NCBI GenBank assembly: GCA_026770585.1
Contig: MU646367.1
Location: 80,086 to 101,308, forward strand
Length of the DNA stretch: 21,223 nt
Direction of reading: 5' to 3'
DNA from: Baffinella frigidus
Taxonomy: Eukaryota; Cryptophyceae; Cryptomonadales; Baffinellaceae
Each line of letters opens with the position of its first letter. The first letter of the stretch is position 1. The position numbers and the translations under genes are program-made. Positions 8,228-18,100 of the stretch are shown piece after piece. The notes beneath the pieces were generated by a model. The model was not told the DNA's origin. It was given only the letters and a program-made list of their open reading frames with translations, and did not search any database.

Positions 8228-11129
8228 GTAAACCCGCCCGACTCTCAACACTAAAACCTCAAGCCTGGACCCTAAACCCTAAACCCTACACCCTACACCC
8301 TAGACCCTCAGCCCTCAGCTTTCAACCCGCAAACCTCAACTCTCAACTCTCAACCCTCAGCACTCAACTCTCAACCTTCAACCCCCAACTCTCAACCCTC
8401 AACCTTCAACCCTCAACCCTCGACCCTCGACCCTCGACCCTCGACTCTCGACCCTCGACCCTCGACCCTCGACCCTCAACCCTTAATCCTCAACCCTCAA
8501 CCCTCAACCCTGAAACTTAAATCCTCAACCCTCAACACTCAACACTCAACCCCAGTCCCTCAATCCTCAACCCTCAATCCTAAATCTTAAACCCCCAACC
8601 CTAACCCCCAAACCAGGTGGGGTCCTACTGCTTGCAGATGCGGCTGCACCGAAATTCAGAGTGGCACACGGTAGCGGAGGCGATCACGAACCTGGCCGTG
8701 GAGGTGAGCTGCGCGGAGCCGAGCACCATGTACCTGTTCCGCGTGCGCGCGCACAACGCGCTGGGAGACTCCCTGTGGAGCGACGAGGCGATGTTCGAGA
8801 CGATGGCGCCGCCGCCCCCTCTCGCGCCGCAGGGGCTGGCCGCCACGGGCACCCACGAGTCGGTACACCCTCAACCCTCAACCCTAAACCCTAAACCCTA
8901 AACCTTCAGCCCGAAACTCCAAACTCTACAACCTTGCCGCTAAACCTTAAAACCCTGCACCCTAGACCCTAGACCCTAGACCCTAGACCCTAGACCCTAA
9001 ACCCTAAACCCTAAACCCTAAACCCTAAACCCTAAGCCCTAAGCCCTAAGCCCTCAACCCTAATCCCAAAACCCTAAACCCTAGACCCTAAACCCTAAGC
9101 CCTAGGCCCTAAACCCTAAACCCTAAACGCTTAACTCGAAGACCTCAAACATAAAACCTAAATCTAAAACCCTCAACCCTAATCCCTGAATCCTACACCC
9201 TAACCCAGGTAACGCTGAACTGGCTGCACTACCAATCAGCGATCACGGGGTACGAGGTGCAGCAGCAGCAGAACGGCGTGTGGGTGTCGCTGATGGACGC
9301 GGGGCAGGCGATCGAGCAGCAGCTGACGCGGTTCCGGCGGAAGCGGAGCCACGTGGACATCGACACCACCGAGGCCGAGCGCGTGCGCATGCGCCCCGTG
9401 CTCACCTACACCCGCCAGGACCTCGCCGACAAGACCAGCTACTCGTTCCGCGTGGCGGCCAAGAGCCAGGGGGGGGAGTGTTTCAGCGAGGCTGTGGATG
9501 TCATGACGCGGGACGCGCGGACCGTGGGCACGCTCAGCGACGAGGAGGTTGCGAGCCTGCGCGCCCTCTGCGAGGAGTGCGACTGCCCGGAGTACGTGGA
9601 GCTTCTCTCGCTGGGGCTCTACGACCGCGAGACGCTGAGTCGCCTCCCGCCCGACGAGCTGCGGGAGGTGTTGGAGCAGATGCAGGTTCTCCCGAAGCAC
9701 AGGGAGAAGATCCGCACGGCCCTGGCCCTCCCGCCGGGCCCGCCCTCGAAGCCCTTGCGCGGCGCGGTCACCGCGGACTCGTGCGTCTTCTCGTGGGACC
9801 CGCCCGAGCCCAACGGCTTCCCCGTGATGGAGTACGTCGTCGAGATGCTGCCCGGGGGGGAGGGGGCGGATAGCGAGGAGGTACGGTTCGAGCTGCGGAG
9901 CACGACGTCGACCTGCAAGGTCGAGAACCTCTTCGCTGCGACGGAGTACTCGGTGCGCGTCGCGGCGGTCAACGAGCCCAAGGGCCAGGGCGCGGTCTGC
10001 CCCCGCCCCCCGACCCCTGCTGTAAATTTCCTTCAATTCATCACACCATTATTCAGTCATGTTGTTCACTTGACCTGTCAAGCGCCTTGCAAGTGAACAC
10101 GCGCTGCCTCCTCCACGCGGGGCGCTCTCGCTGATTCTGCCGGGGCCCTGCGTTTCTCGGGGGTGGGTGTCATCTGCGGCGCAGCGGTGGTGCAGGACGG
10201 TGGGGTCACGCAAAGGGTTGGATGCGTTGGTGGTGTGTGTGTGTGGGGAGTCTGGTCCTGAACACTAAACCCAGTTCACCTACCAGTCGTTGCACACTGG
10301 TCCTAATTTTGAATGTTGGGTGGCAGTGGAGCGTCCCGGTGGTGGTGCACACAACGGACGCCAAGTGCGAGGACCAGCCGCTGCTGGCGTCGATGCGCAA
10401 GGCGCTCAACACCAAGGAGTACGCCGACAAGGTCGCGTCGCAGCTCTACCACGAGCAGTGGACGCTCAAGACCCTCTCCTCGCTGGCTCCCGACACCCTC
10501 CGTGCCGTTCTTCTCCGCATGCGGGTCTGCCCCCCCCCCCCCCCCCCCCCCCCCCCNNNNNNNNNNCCCCTCTCCCTGTGTCCCCTACAGGGTTTACTCG
10601 AAAAGCTACAGGTTTTACTCGAAATTGAGGACACGCACATCCCTGCAGGGAAATCTGGGTTGCACGCACCCATAACTTTAGAACTCGCACCGGATTTGTG
10701 GCCTGCGTGTTCTTGATTTTGTGCCAGAAGATTGAAAGGCGTTGAGTCAACCACAGATAGTTATTTAAGCGAGCAGACGCCGGCCGAGGCTCGATCAAGG
10801 GGGTTCGTCTGCCCAGATATCCCTGGAGGGTGCTACAGTCAAGGTTGCCATAGGAGCATAGCACCACCCTGGGGGCGGTGGCGGTGCGTGCCCTTAATTT
10901 CGAGCAACCCCTGTAAAGATTGTACCGGCCACGGGCGACATGGGCTCGGGCGACCCATGTCGCCAACGCATCCTCTGCATGCCTAAATGCGAGCTTGCTG
11001 CGTTTTCGCCCTCGCAACATAACTGGATTTGGTTTCATTTGGCTGACCGGTGGTTGGTGTGTTGTGCGGCAGGTGAAGGAGGGCGCGGTGCACAGCATCA
11101 TCCAGCAGTTGACCGGCGGGGCCAACTAA
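6119..11129 (+). CDS. FN3-repeat protein with two SAM domains (five exons, complete)
   Basis: Exons: 6119-8227, 8617-8862, 9209-10021, 10327-10524 and 11073-11129 (TAA). All junctions are phase 0, and the product is about 1140 aa. Domains by residue: a low-complexity Ser/Ala/Gly N-terminus (1-110); FN3 domains at about 115-220, 227-340, 342-450, 451-572, 575-675, 679-770 and 774-885; SAM-like at about 892-958 (EYVELLSLGLYDRETLSRLP); FN3-8 at about 962-1052; SAM-like at about 1072-1140. FN3 marks seen are the Trp of strand B and YxFxVxA in strand F. FN3 and SAM are both protein-interaction modules, so a scaffold or adaptor role is inferred. No signal peptide or membrane span is visible, so it is probably intracellular. 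The start is the first ATG after an in-frame stop; Met28 is an alternative. Confidence 0.8.
8228..8616 (+). repeat. Intron 1: telomere-like heptamer array
   Basis: Nearly the whole 389-bp intron is heptamers: CCCTAAA at the start, then CCCTCAA, a homogeneous CCCTCGA block at about 8415-8477, and CCCTCAA again. The donor is GTAAACCC, itself within the repeat phase. The acceptor AACCAG directly continues the array. AGGT occurs at both junctions. Confidence 0.85.
8617..8862 (+). CDS. FN3-SAM gene, exon 2
   Basis: Codes for residues 704-785 in phase 0: the rest of FN3-6 (VGSYCLQMR onwards) and the first strand of FN3-7, ending GTHES. The join with exon 1 restores a normal FN3 B-C strand spacing. 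The donor is GTACAC. Confidence 0.8.
8863..9208 (+). repeat. Intron 2: telomere-like heptamer array
   Basis: This 346-bp intron is dominated by CCCTAAA heptamers, with a CCCTAGA block at about 8958-8999 and a CCCTAAG block near 9035-9055. The array begins at the donor GTACACCC and runs to the acceptor CTAACCCAG. GGTA occurs at both junctions. Confidence 0.85.
9209..10021 (+). CDS. FN3-SAM gene, exon 3
   Basis: Codes for residues 786-1056: most of FN3-7 from VTLNW, the first SAM-like domain and FN3-8. The donor chosen is GTAAAT at 10022, in phase 0 after PRPPTPA. An upstream GT in GCGGTCTGC is a possible alternative. Continuing past 10021 gives non-FN3 sequence. Confidence 0.75.
10022..10326 (+). 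other. FN3-SAM gene, intron 3
   Basis: A 305-bp intron without heptamer arrays. It contains a short GT-rich stretch near 10230 and ends TGGGTGGCAG. It is the only intron of this gene whose downstream exon does not start with GT. Confidence 0.65.
10327..10524 (+). CDS. FN3-SAM gene, exon 4
   Basis: Codes for residues 1057-1122: a short linker and most of the second SAM-like domain (LNTKEYADKV to LRAVLLRMR). The donor is GTCTGC at 10525, directly followed by the poly-C tract. SAM alignment with the first copy (LREVLEQMQV) supports the exon end. Confidence 0.7.
10530..10570. other. Poly-C run interrupted by an assembly gap
   Basis: C occupies 10530-10556, N occupies 10557-10566 and C continues at 10567-10570. 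The gap was probably caused by the homopolymer, so the real length of intron 4 cannot be read from this sequence. Confidence 0.95.
10934..10964. repeat. Intronic hairpin, 11-bp perfect arms
   Basis: GGCGACATGGG and CCCATGTCGCC pair perfectly around a 9-nt loop, about 110 bases before the last exon. This could be a structured intron element. Confidence 0.7.
11073..11129 (+). CDS. FN3-SAM gene, terminal exon 5
   Basis: Eighteen codons plus TAA: VKEGAVHSIIQQLTGGAN. This forms the last helix of the second SAM-like domain after the join RMR/VKEG in phase 0, parallel to VLPKHREKIRTAL in the first copy. The acceptor is GTGCGGCAG. Confidence 0.75.
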   Translation: MKEGAVHSIIQQLTGGAN

Positions 11130-11276
11130 GCGCCGCCTCATCATCGCTACACTCAAAACCGGGGGATGGAACGATTTTACGTCCATCGTTGTAATTATAT
11201 TCGGAAAAATCAAAGCAGGCCAAGTGTGGGGTTCCAAGCGTTCCTTCGCTGCAGCCTCTCTGGCCCTCGCACACCA

Positions 11277-11323
<47 letters not shown>

Positions 11324-11738
11324 CTCTCTTTCTCTATCTTTCTCTCTCTCCCTCTCTCTCTCTCCTGGATTCTCATACATTTACAGTTTACATTTACTCT
11401 CTCTCTCACACACTCACACTCTACAATTACTCGTACAGTCGACAGAGAGCAGACCGCGCGCAGGCAGGCCCTTGTGCTCCCCCGCCGCGTTCCCCCACCT
11501 ATGGGGTACTTTGGCTTCTGCCCCCACGTCTCTCCCTCCACGGAACCTGAGCTTTCCTCGGTCATCCTACTTCCATGCGAAAAAGACACTGAGCCCCCCC
11601 CCCCCTCCCATCCCGGGGGGACCGACGCGCCCTTCGCAGCACGGTCACTCAACGCAAGCATTCCGCACTGATCGGCGCAAAGTTTCGACACGCGAACCAG
11701 CCAACCGCAATTGACCGTGCCTGCAAAAGGCGCGTGGA
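11130..11738. other. Gap between convergent genes
   Basis: About 610 bp separates the stop codons of the two convergent genes. It holds CT and CG microsatellites and a C8-10 run near 11595. TGTAA at 11190-11194, about 60 bases after the FN3-SAM stop, matches the polyadenylation motif used by some green algae, but a chance match is likely. No AATAAA was seen. Confidence 0.5.
11281..11412. repeat. CT / CG compound microsatellite
   Basis: A (CT)n tract of about 28 bases, a (CG)n tract of about 14 bases and further CT-rich sequence lie in the 3' intergenic gap. It is pyrimidine-rich on +. Confidence 0.9.
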
Positions 11739-12186
11739 TCACCGCACGGGGCCACAGCTCTTCTGAGAACCGACCCCGCAGAACTCCGCGTTGAGCCTTC
11801 CCGGGGAGTCAACATCGAAGGGCGCAGACTCCGCAGGCGTGAGGTACGCTGCCGTGAAGCGCAGCACGAATCCCGAACCGATGCCCGCGATGCCCACATC
11901 CGTGAACGTCGCAACACCCTGCACCACTTTCGCGGAGGGGTTGCCGACGATGCGCGCCGAACCGGACCCCGAGCCGGGCGCGATGGAGGCGGTGACCGTG
12001 AAGGCGTTGGTGGACGCGAGGCGGAGCAGGTCGTCGAGGATCGTGACGCTTGGCTGCATCTCGAGCGCCTCGCCCGTGAGGAAGCCGACGGGTTCGCGCG
12101 AGACCGTGAGGCGCGAGGGCCCGATGGTGTCGAAGAAGTTGGTGAGGGTTGGCGCGAAGGGCGGCGCGCGCATTTCCAGGCGGTAC
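11739..12186 (-). CDS. Ig-like repeat gene, last exon
   Basis: From the acceptor CCTGGCAG, reading YRLEMRAPPF, which completes the repeat begun in the previous exon. Then comes a final repeat (QPSVTILDDLLRLA, GVATFTDVGI) and a short tail, CGVGSQKSCGPVR, before TGA. No membrane anchor is seen in the tail. A further spliced exon downstream cannot be excluded. Confidence 0.72.
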
Positions 12187-15100
12187 CTGCCAGGGGGGTT
12201 GCACTCGTCATTCGTCTGATAGCACGGCTCCGGAACGCTCATGTTCAGGGCAGTAGTAAGAAAGGTCTCTCTCTCTCTCTCTCTCGGTAGCTAGCACCAG
12301 CGACTGTCGAAGATGCTGAGGGCCCGACTTCCGAGCAGCGGGTAACCGCGGTGGTGCATCATCCATTTGCCAAAGTCGCGGGCGCATCTTGGACGCGTGC
12401 AAAACGTACACACCACAATAGGGAGGTAGCAGGGCAAACCGTGCAATGCCGAGGCGGGTCCGTGATAAGGCTCATAGACTATTGGACCACTCAACGTAAT
12501 GCTGGAGAGTAACAAAGCAGAAGGAGCAGTACCGTTGCTGGGCGCGGTCGATGCGGAGATCGGTGAACTCGCAGACCCCCGCGCAGCACACAGCCGTCAG
12601 GGCCCCGAGCAGCGACGCGTTCTTGCCGTTATCAGGAGCGTGGATCGATGCCGCCACTACCAGACGCGATGACTCCCACGTGACCACGCGCCCTGTCGCG
12701 TCGATGAGGGACACCACGGGCTGCGGGATGAGCACGCCCCCGGACACGCTCGACGCGGGGCTGGTGGACGCGATGATGCGCGTGCCGATGGATGACACCG
12801 TGAAGGGCGGGGTGAAGGCCGAGAGGCACGCGTTGGGCGCGCACGCCCCGCTGGAGATCTCGAGTTGGAAGCCTTGGCCGGGCGTGTTGACACGCAGCCC
12901 TAGGAAGGCTGCAACCCCGTCGACCATGGCCACCACGCTGCTCTCGGCGGGGAGGAGCAGCGCGGTGCCGCCGGGAGGCTGGTGGAGGGTGATGGTGACG
13001 CGCGAGAGGGAGTTGGGAATGCGGTTGCTCCCGACGTCGCGCAGCTCCGCGGTAGGCTGGACCAGGAGGGGCACCGAGGCCAGGAACCCCGCGGGGGGGA
13101 CGAGGTAGTAGAGGCGGAACGCTACCCCGGGGACCACCGAGAGGGGGAGGGTTGACTCGGTGAAGATGAGGAGGTGCGAGGAGAAGCGGATCCAGTAGTC
13201 GTCGCCCGCCAGCTCTAGAGCCAGCGAGGCGAAGGACGCGACGCCGGATGTGGACGCGACGGACAAGACCGGGTCGTGTCCGAGCGCGGCGGAGAAGGAC
13301 ACACACGTGGGGCAGTGCAGCTTGGGGTCGGGGCACGTGACGTTGGTCCCGCACTGGTTGAGGCATTGGAAGGCGTCGCACAGCGGCCCGCGCAGCAGCA
13401 CGTCCAACCGCGGGAGCCCCGCCTGCATCAGGCTCGCCGTGACAAGGTGCGTGCCCGCCGTCACGCGGTTGCCCCCCGCGTCCTGCACCTCCACGCGTGG
13501 CTGCGTCCCGAGTGGGAACCCCGGCACCGGGCCGGACGGCTCCGTGAGCATCACCAGGGCCTGCCCCGCGCCCACGGACACGAGCAGCGTGCGGGAGGTC
13601 ACGTCCAGCATCCCGCCCGCAGAGCGCGAGAACACGAACACCAACCCCTCCACAGCCTCCCGCACGAGCAGGTCAGTGAAGCGCGCGATCCCGGCTTGGG
13701 CGCGCAGCTCTAGGGTCCCGTAGATGCCCACGGATCGCGTGGTGTTCTCGCCCGTCGGGATGTTGCAGAGAACGTTGATCCGGTCGTCGTTGAGCGAAAT
13801 CAGGTTGCCGCCGACGTCCGTGACTCGCACTTCCGGGGAGGTTTCCAGCACGCGTCCGGGCGCGACGCCGGTAGGCTCGATCGAGAGTACGATCTTGAAC
13901 GCGGGGCCGAAGCTCACGTCGAAGGATGCCGAGGTTGCCGACCGCAGCCCTGCGCCGGGTGAACAGGAACCCCGTTTACTGACCGTCGTACCATTTTAAT
14001 AAAGCAACTCTCGATCTCTCACTGGCCACGGAGCCCCGCCGCGGAAAGCAAAGGCGCAAGAGGACAGGGAGAGATGTTCGTTCTGGAGACGTGCGCCCCA
14101 CCAGCACACCGACCATGACACGCGAGGGACAGAAAGCGAGGAGGCAGCGATGCCTCCCAAGCGTGAGACGGTGGCCACCCAGCAGCAGAGGCGGCAACAC
14201 GTACATGCACCCCAGCACCAACGCGCCTCAAAGCAACCTGCGTCTGCGCGCTCGTTGGGCGCAGGGGGCGCGCGGGACAGACGGGGGAGGCAGGGGAGGG
14301 GTGCGGGACCTGTAGACGTGAATGTGAGGGTGTAGCACGCGGCTACTTTGTCGATGGTCAGCTGCCGAAAGGCTGCGACCCCCTCCTTGGTGGTCAGCGA
14401 CAGCTCCCCCGGCTGGCCCACGTACCGCAGCGCGCCCGACTCGGTGAGGATGCCGCCGTTGGCTGAGAGGTTGCCGGGGAAGGTCTGCTGGGTGGTGGTG
14501 ATGGCGACGGCGACGACGCGGGGGTTGGCTGTCACGCGGTTGCCGTACACGTCCAGGAGGTCGATCCTCGGCTGGTGGTCAAACGCGAGGCCCCCGATGG
14601 ACCCCGCGGGCTGCTGCAGGATGCGCAGCGCGACGGGCGCGGCTGGCCGGACGAGGAGCTGCGTGGCGGAGAGCACGGACGCGAAGCCTGGGATGTCGAA
14701 GCGCAGCGTCAGCTCGAGGCCGGAGCGCAGCGGCGTGAGGTCCGTGTAGATGACAGCGCCCTTGAGGGAGAGCACGTCGCGTCGCCCCGCGAGGTCCGCG
14801 GGCGTCAGCAGCGCCGCCTCCGAGGCGTTGACGTGGGTCAGCGACGCGGACACCGTGACGGGCGGGGCCAGCACGCGGTTCCCGCCCGCGTCGCTCACCA
14901 CGAGCCCCGGCTGGCGGGCGAGCGGCGTCCCTGCGGCGTTGCCCCCAACGGGCACGATGCCGATTCCGATGGATGCCGCGGGCCCGATGTCCACGGCGAT
15001 CGGGGGGGTCGTGTGGGTTGTGAGCGTGAGGGGGGACGTGGCGCCTGCGAGAGTGACGGATGCGGAGAAGTCGAGGTAGTAGTCGGCGTACATGCAGAGG

Positions 15101-18100
15101 TCGGATTCGACGGTGCGATCATTGCACGTGGTGATGGCGAGGTCGGTGAAGGCGACGACGCCAAGCACGTGCCGCAGCTGTAGGGTCCCGCGCAGCGTCG
15201 GACAGAAGCTGACCCCGATGGCGCACACGTCCGTGTGGATCGACTGGCTCAGGCACGAGTAGGGCTGCCCGGGTGGGCAACTCCCCGTCTGCCCCCGCAC
15301 CGTCCGCAGGATCGCCGTGACCGTGATGTCGCGGTCCAGCGTCGCGCGCCGCCCCCCGCTGTCGACGATCTCGAGGGTGGGCTGCGTGGGGAAGGGCGTG
15401 CCCCCCTGCACGCGGATGCTGGGCACGCGGAGCGCGGCGACGCGCGTGGGGAGGCCGGGGACATCGAAGGACCCGGTCTCGAGCAGGATCTTGCGGTGGA
15501 AGGTGGGGTTGGCGCTCTGGAGCGTGAATCGCAGCTTCATGCCCTCTGCCTGCGCCTGCGCAACGAGGCCAGCAAAGACGGCGAGGCCCGTGGTGAAGGG
15601 TACGGTGAAGTTGTACTTGACGCACTCGTGCGAGAGGATGGCCGCGGAGCTCGCGTTCCACTCGAAGCCGGAGATGGTGTAGTTAGGCGCCATGACGTCG
15701 CGGAGGTTCTCCTGGCAGAAGTAGTCTCCTTGAGTGCACGCCTCCACGCTCCCGAACGATGTGTTGAAATCGAGGGCTGGCTCGATCTGCCCCGCGCAGT
15801 CGAGAGAGACGGTGCTCCCGTTGGCCTTGATGGTGTTGCTGAACGCCACGGCGAGGCGCCACACCGTGGTGGTCCCGTTGTGGTGGATCGCCTCCTCGCG
15901 CGCGGCCACCATCGCGAGAGTGATGCCCGTCGTCATCGCATACTCCACGTCGTACGCCGTCCCATCATCAAACACAAACGGCAGAACGCCGTTTGAGCCA
16001 TTCCGGCTGACAATCGCGTAGCAGATCGCCCCTGCGCGCGCCAGCACGTTCTCGGGCGCGCAGAAGGGCTGCTGGATCTTGAGGCCGTCGCGGCAGTAGG
16101 GGCACGCGGCAGCAGACGGCGGGACCGCGCCGCACGGAACCTGCGTCGACCCCAGGAAGAAGTCGCGGCTGCCCTGCGAGGAGTAGCCGCACCCGGAGCC
16201 GGACGCGTTGACAGAGAAGAGCTGTACGGTCACGTTGTCGGCGTTGGCGATGAGGTTCTCGCCTTGGTCCTCGAGGCGCACCGTCGGCTGGAGGTACATC
16301 GGCTCCCCGGCTGAGAACTGACTCGGGATGTTCAGCAGCCGCATCCTCACTGGCTGCCCGGGCGGGACCGAGAACGTGTTCGAAGTCAGCGAGGGGAGGT
16401 TCGGAGATTCGAAGCGGATCCGGTAGTTTGCCCCGACCTGCATGATCCCAAGGCCTGAAGTGTTGAAGTTGACTTGTCCGTTGTGGGAGGACACCGCGCG
16501 GTCGCCGATGAGCTTGTCGTCCGGGAGGGGTTCCCCGTCGAGGAAGACCGTCACCGACACCAGGACTTTCTGGTCGAGCACGAGGTTGCCATACTGGTCT
16601 AATACCGTCAAGATCGGCTGCACCGCGATGGGCAGCCCCGCCTCGAACCACGCCGCCTCGGGGGTCCACGACAGCTGCAGGACAAACGGCGGGCCGTTGG
16701 TGATGTTGAACTCACGTGAGAGCACGGTGACGGACGCGTTGCCTTGAGAGACGTTGCCCGCCGAGAAGACGAGGGTGTACACGCCCGCCTGGTTGATGGA
16801 CAGCGAGCGGAAGGTGGCCACGCCGTCGCGGAAGGACGCGGAGGAGCCTTCTTCTGCGATCAGCAGGGACGCATCCGCATCCCCAGCTAGCGCCACGCGC
16901 ACCTGGGTAAAGGTTTTAGGGTTCAGGGTTTAGGGTCTGGGATTTGAGGTCTTTAGGGTTTAGGGTCTAGGGTTTAGGGTTTCGGGTTTAGGGTTCAGGG
17001 TTTGTGGTTTAGGGGTTTAGGGTTTAGGGGTTTAGGGTGTAGGGTGTAGGGTTTAGGGTTTAGGGTTTAGGGTTTAGGGTTTAGGGTTTAGGGTATAGGG
17101 TTTAGGGTTTAGGGTTCAGGGTTCAGGGTTTTAGGGTTAAAGGTCCAGGGTTCAGGGTTTAGGGTTAAGGATGCCAATACTCCCCGCTGTTACCGCAGTT
17201 GAGAGTACAGTGTTGGCTACGCTTGGAGGTAGGGACTCTGGACCCGTGTTCGTTGACTAGGAGCCCTGCGGCCTACTGCTGCCCATGCCGTCACATAAAT
17301 TGAGGTAGCGTGATGAGGTTGGAGAGTGTCCGTGGTAGTTTTGGGTTTTGGGTTTTGGGTTTGGGGTTTGGGGCTTGGGGCTTGAGGTTTGAGGTTTGAG
17401 GTTTGAGGTTTGGGGGTTTGAGGTTTAGGTTTTGGGTTTTGGGTTTTGGGTTTTGGGTTTTGGGTTTTGGGTTTTGGGTTTTGGGTTTTGGTTTTTTGGA
17501 TTTGGGTTTTGAGTTTTGGGTTTTGGGTTTTGGGTTTTGGGTTTTGGGTTTGGGTTTTGGGTTTTGGGTTTTGAGTTTTGGGTTTTGGGTTTTGGGTTTT
17601 GGGTTTTGGGGTTTGGAAGTTTGGATTTCAAAGAGGGCGGGGCGGAACCGTGTCGAGCTTGTCGGTAGCGTTAGCACCCGCAAACGCAAGCAGCGTGACC
17701 TCCCGACCAAGCGCGTCCAACGCCCGCACCACCAGCCTCTCGACAAACATGCCCCCCCCCACTGGGACCCCCGCGATGATGTTGTGCCCGGCGGTGACTG
17801 ACCGCGGCTGGTGTTCGAGGCGGAGGGAGACGAGGGGGGACGGGAGATCGAACACGCGGCTCTCGACGGTCCCGAAGCCGAACACGGTTGCTGAGAAGGT
17901 CAGCGTCAGCCGCGTCGTCGCGTTCAGGGAGTCATCCCCCGAAAACCTTTCGAACCGGTCCAGCGCAAGATCCGTGAAGTTCGAGAGCCCCCCGAGGGCC
18001 ACCGCCTTGAGGGCCCCCGAGAGAATCACCCCAGAATGCGGGACTTGACCCTCTTTGGTCATGCTCACGTCCACGGAGGCGGACGGGGCGCTCACCACCA

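Larger units (their letters stand above)
10525..11072 (+). other. FN3-SAM gene, intron 4 (contains assembly gap)
   Basis: This intron holds the poly-C run, ten N bases and a perfect 11-bp hairpin (10934-10944 with 10954-10964). A second acceptor-like site (CCCCTACAG at about 10590) lies just after the gap, but the sequence behind it does not continue the SAM domain. The true length is unknown because of the gap. Confidence 0.65.

Noticed and set aside
6220-8251. Long open frames on - and in the other + frames over the FN3 region
   Set aside because: They are shadows of the GC-rich FN3 coding frame. They give Arg/Gly/His-rich peptides without conserved motifs, while the chosen frame shows eight FN3 domains.
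10590-10720. Alternative exon after the acceptor-like CCCCTACAG next to the N gap
   Set aside because: The frame does not complete the SAM domain, whereas the 11073 exon does so exactly and ends in a stop.
11098-11742. 214-codon - strand frame after the giant gene's stop
   Set aside because: It is driven by the CT microsatellite (Arg-Glu runs) and has no Ig-like motif.
13996-14307. Continuation of the sixth - strand exon to the stop at 13996
   Set aside because: Repeat similarity ends at TFTST. Splicing from 14310 to 13949 restores the motif TSTGLRSATSASFDV in frame.
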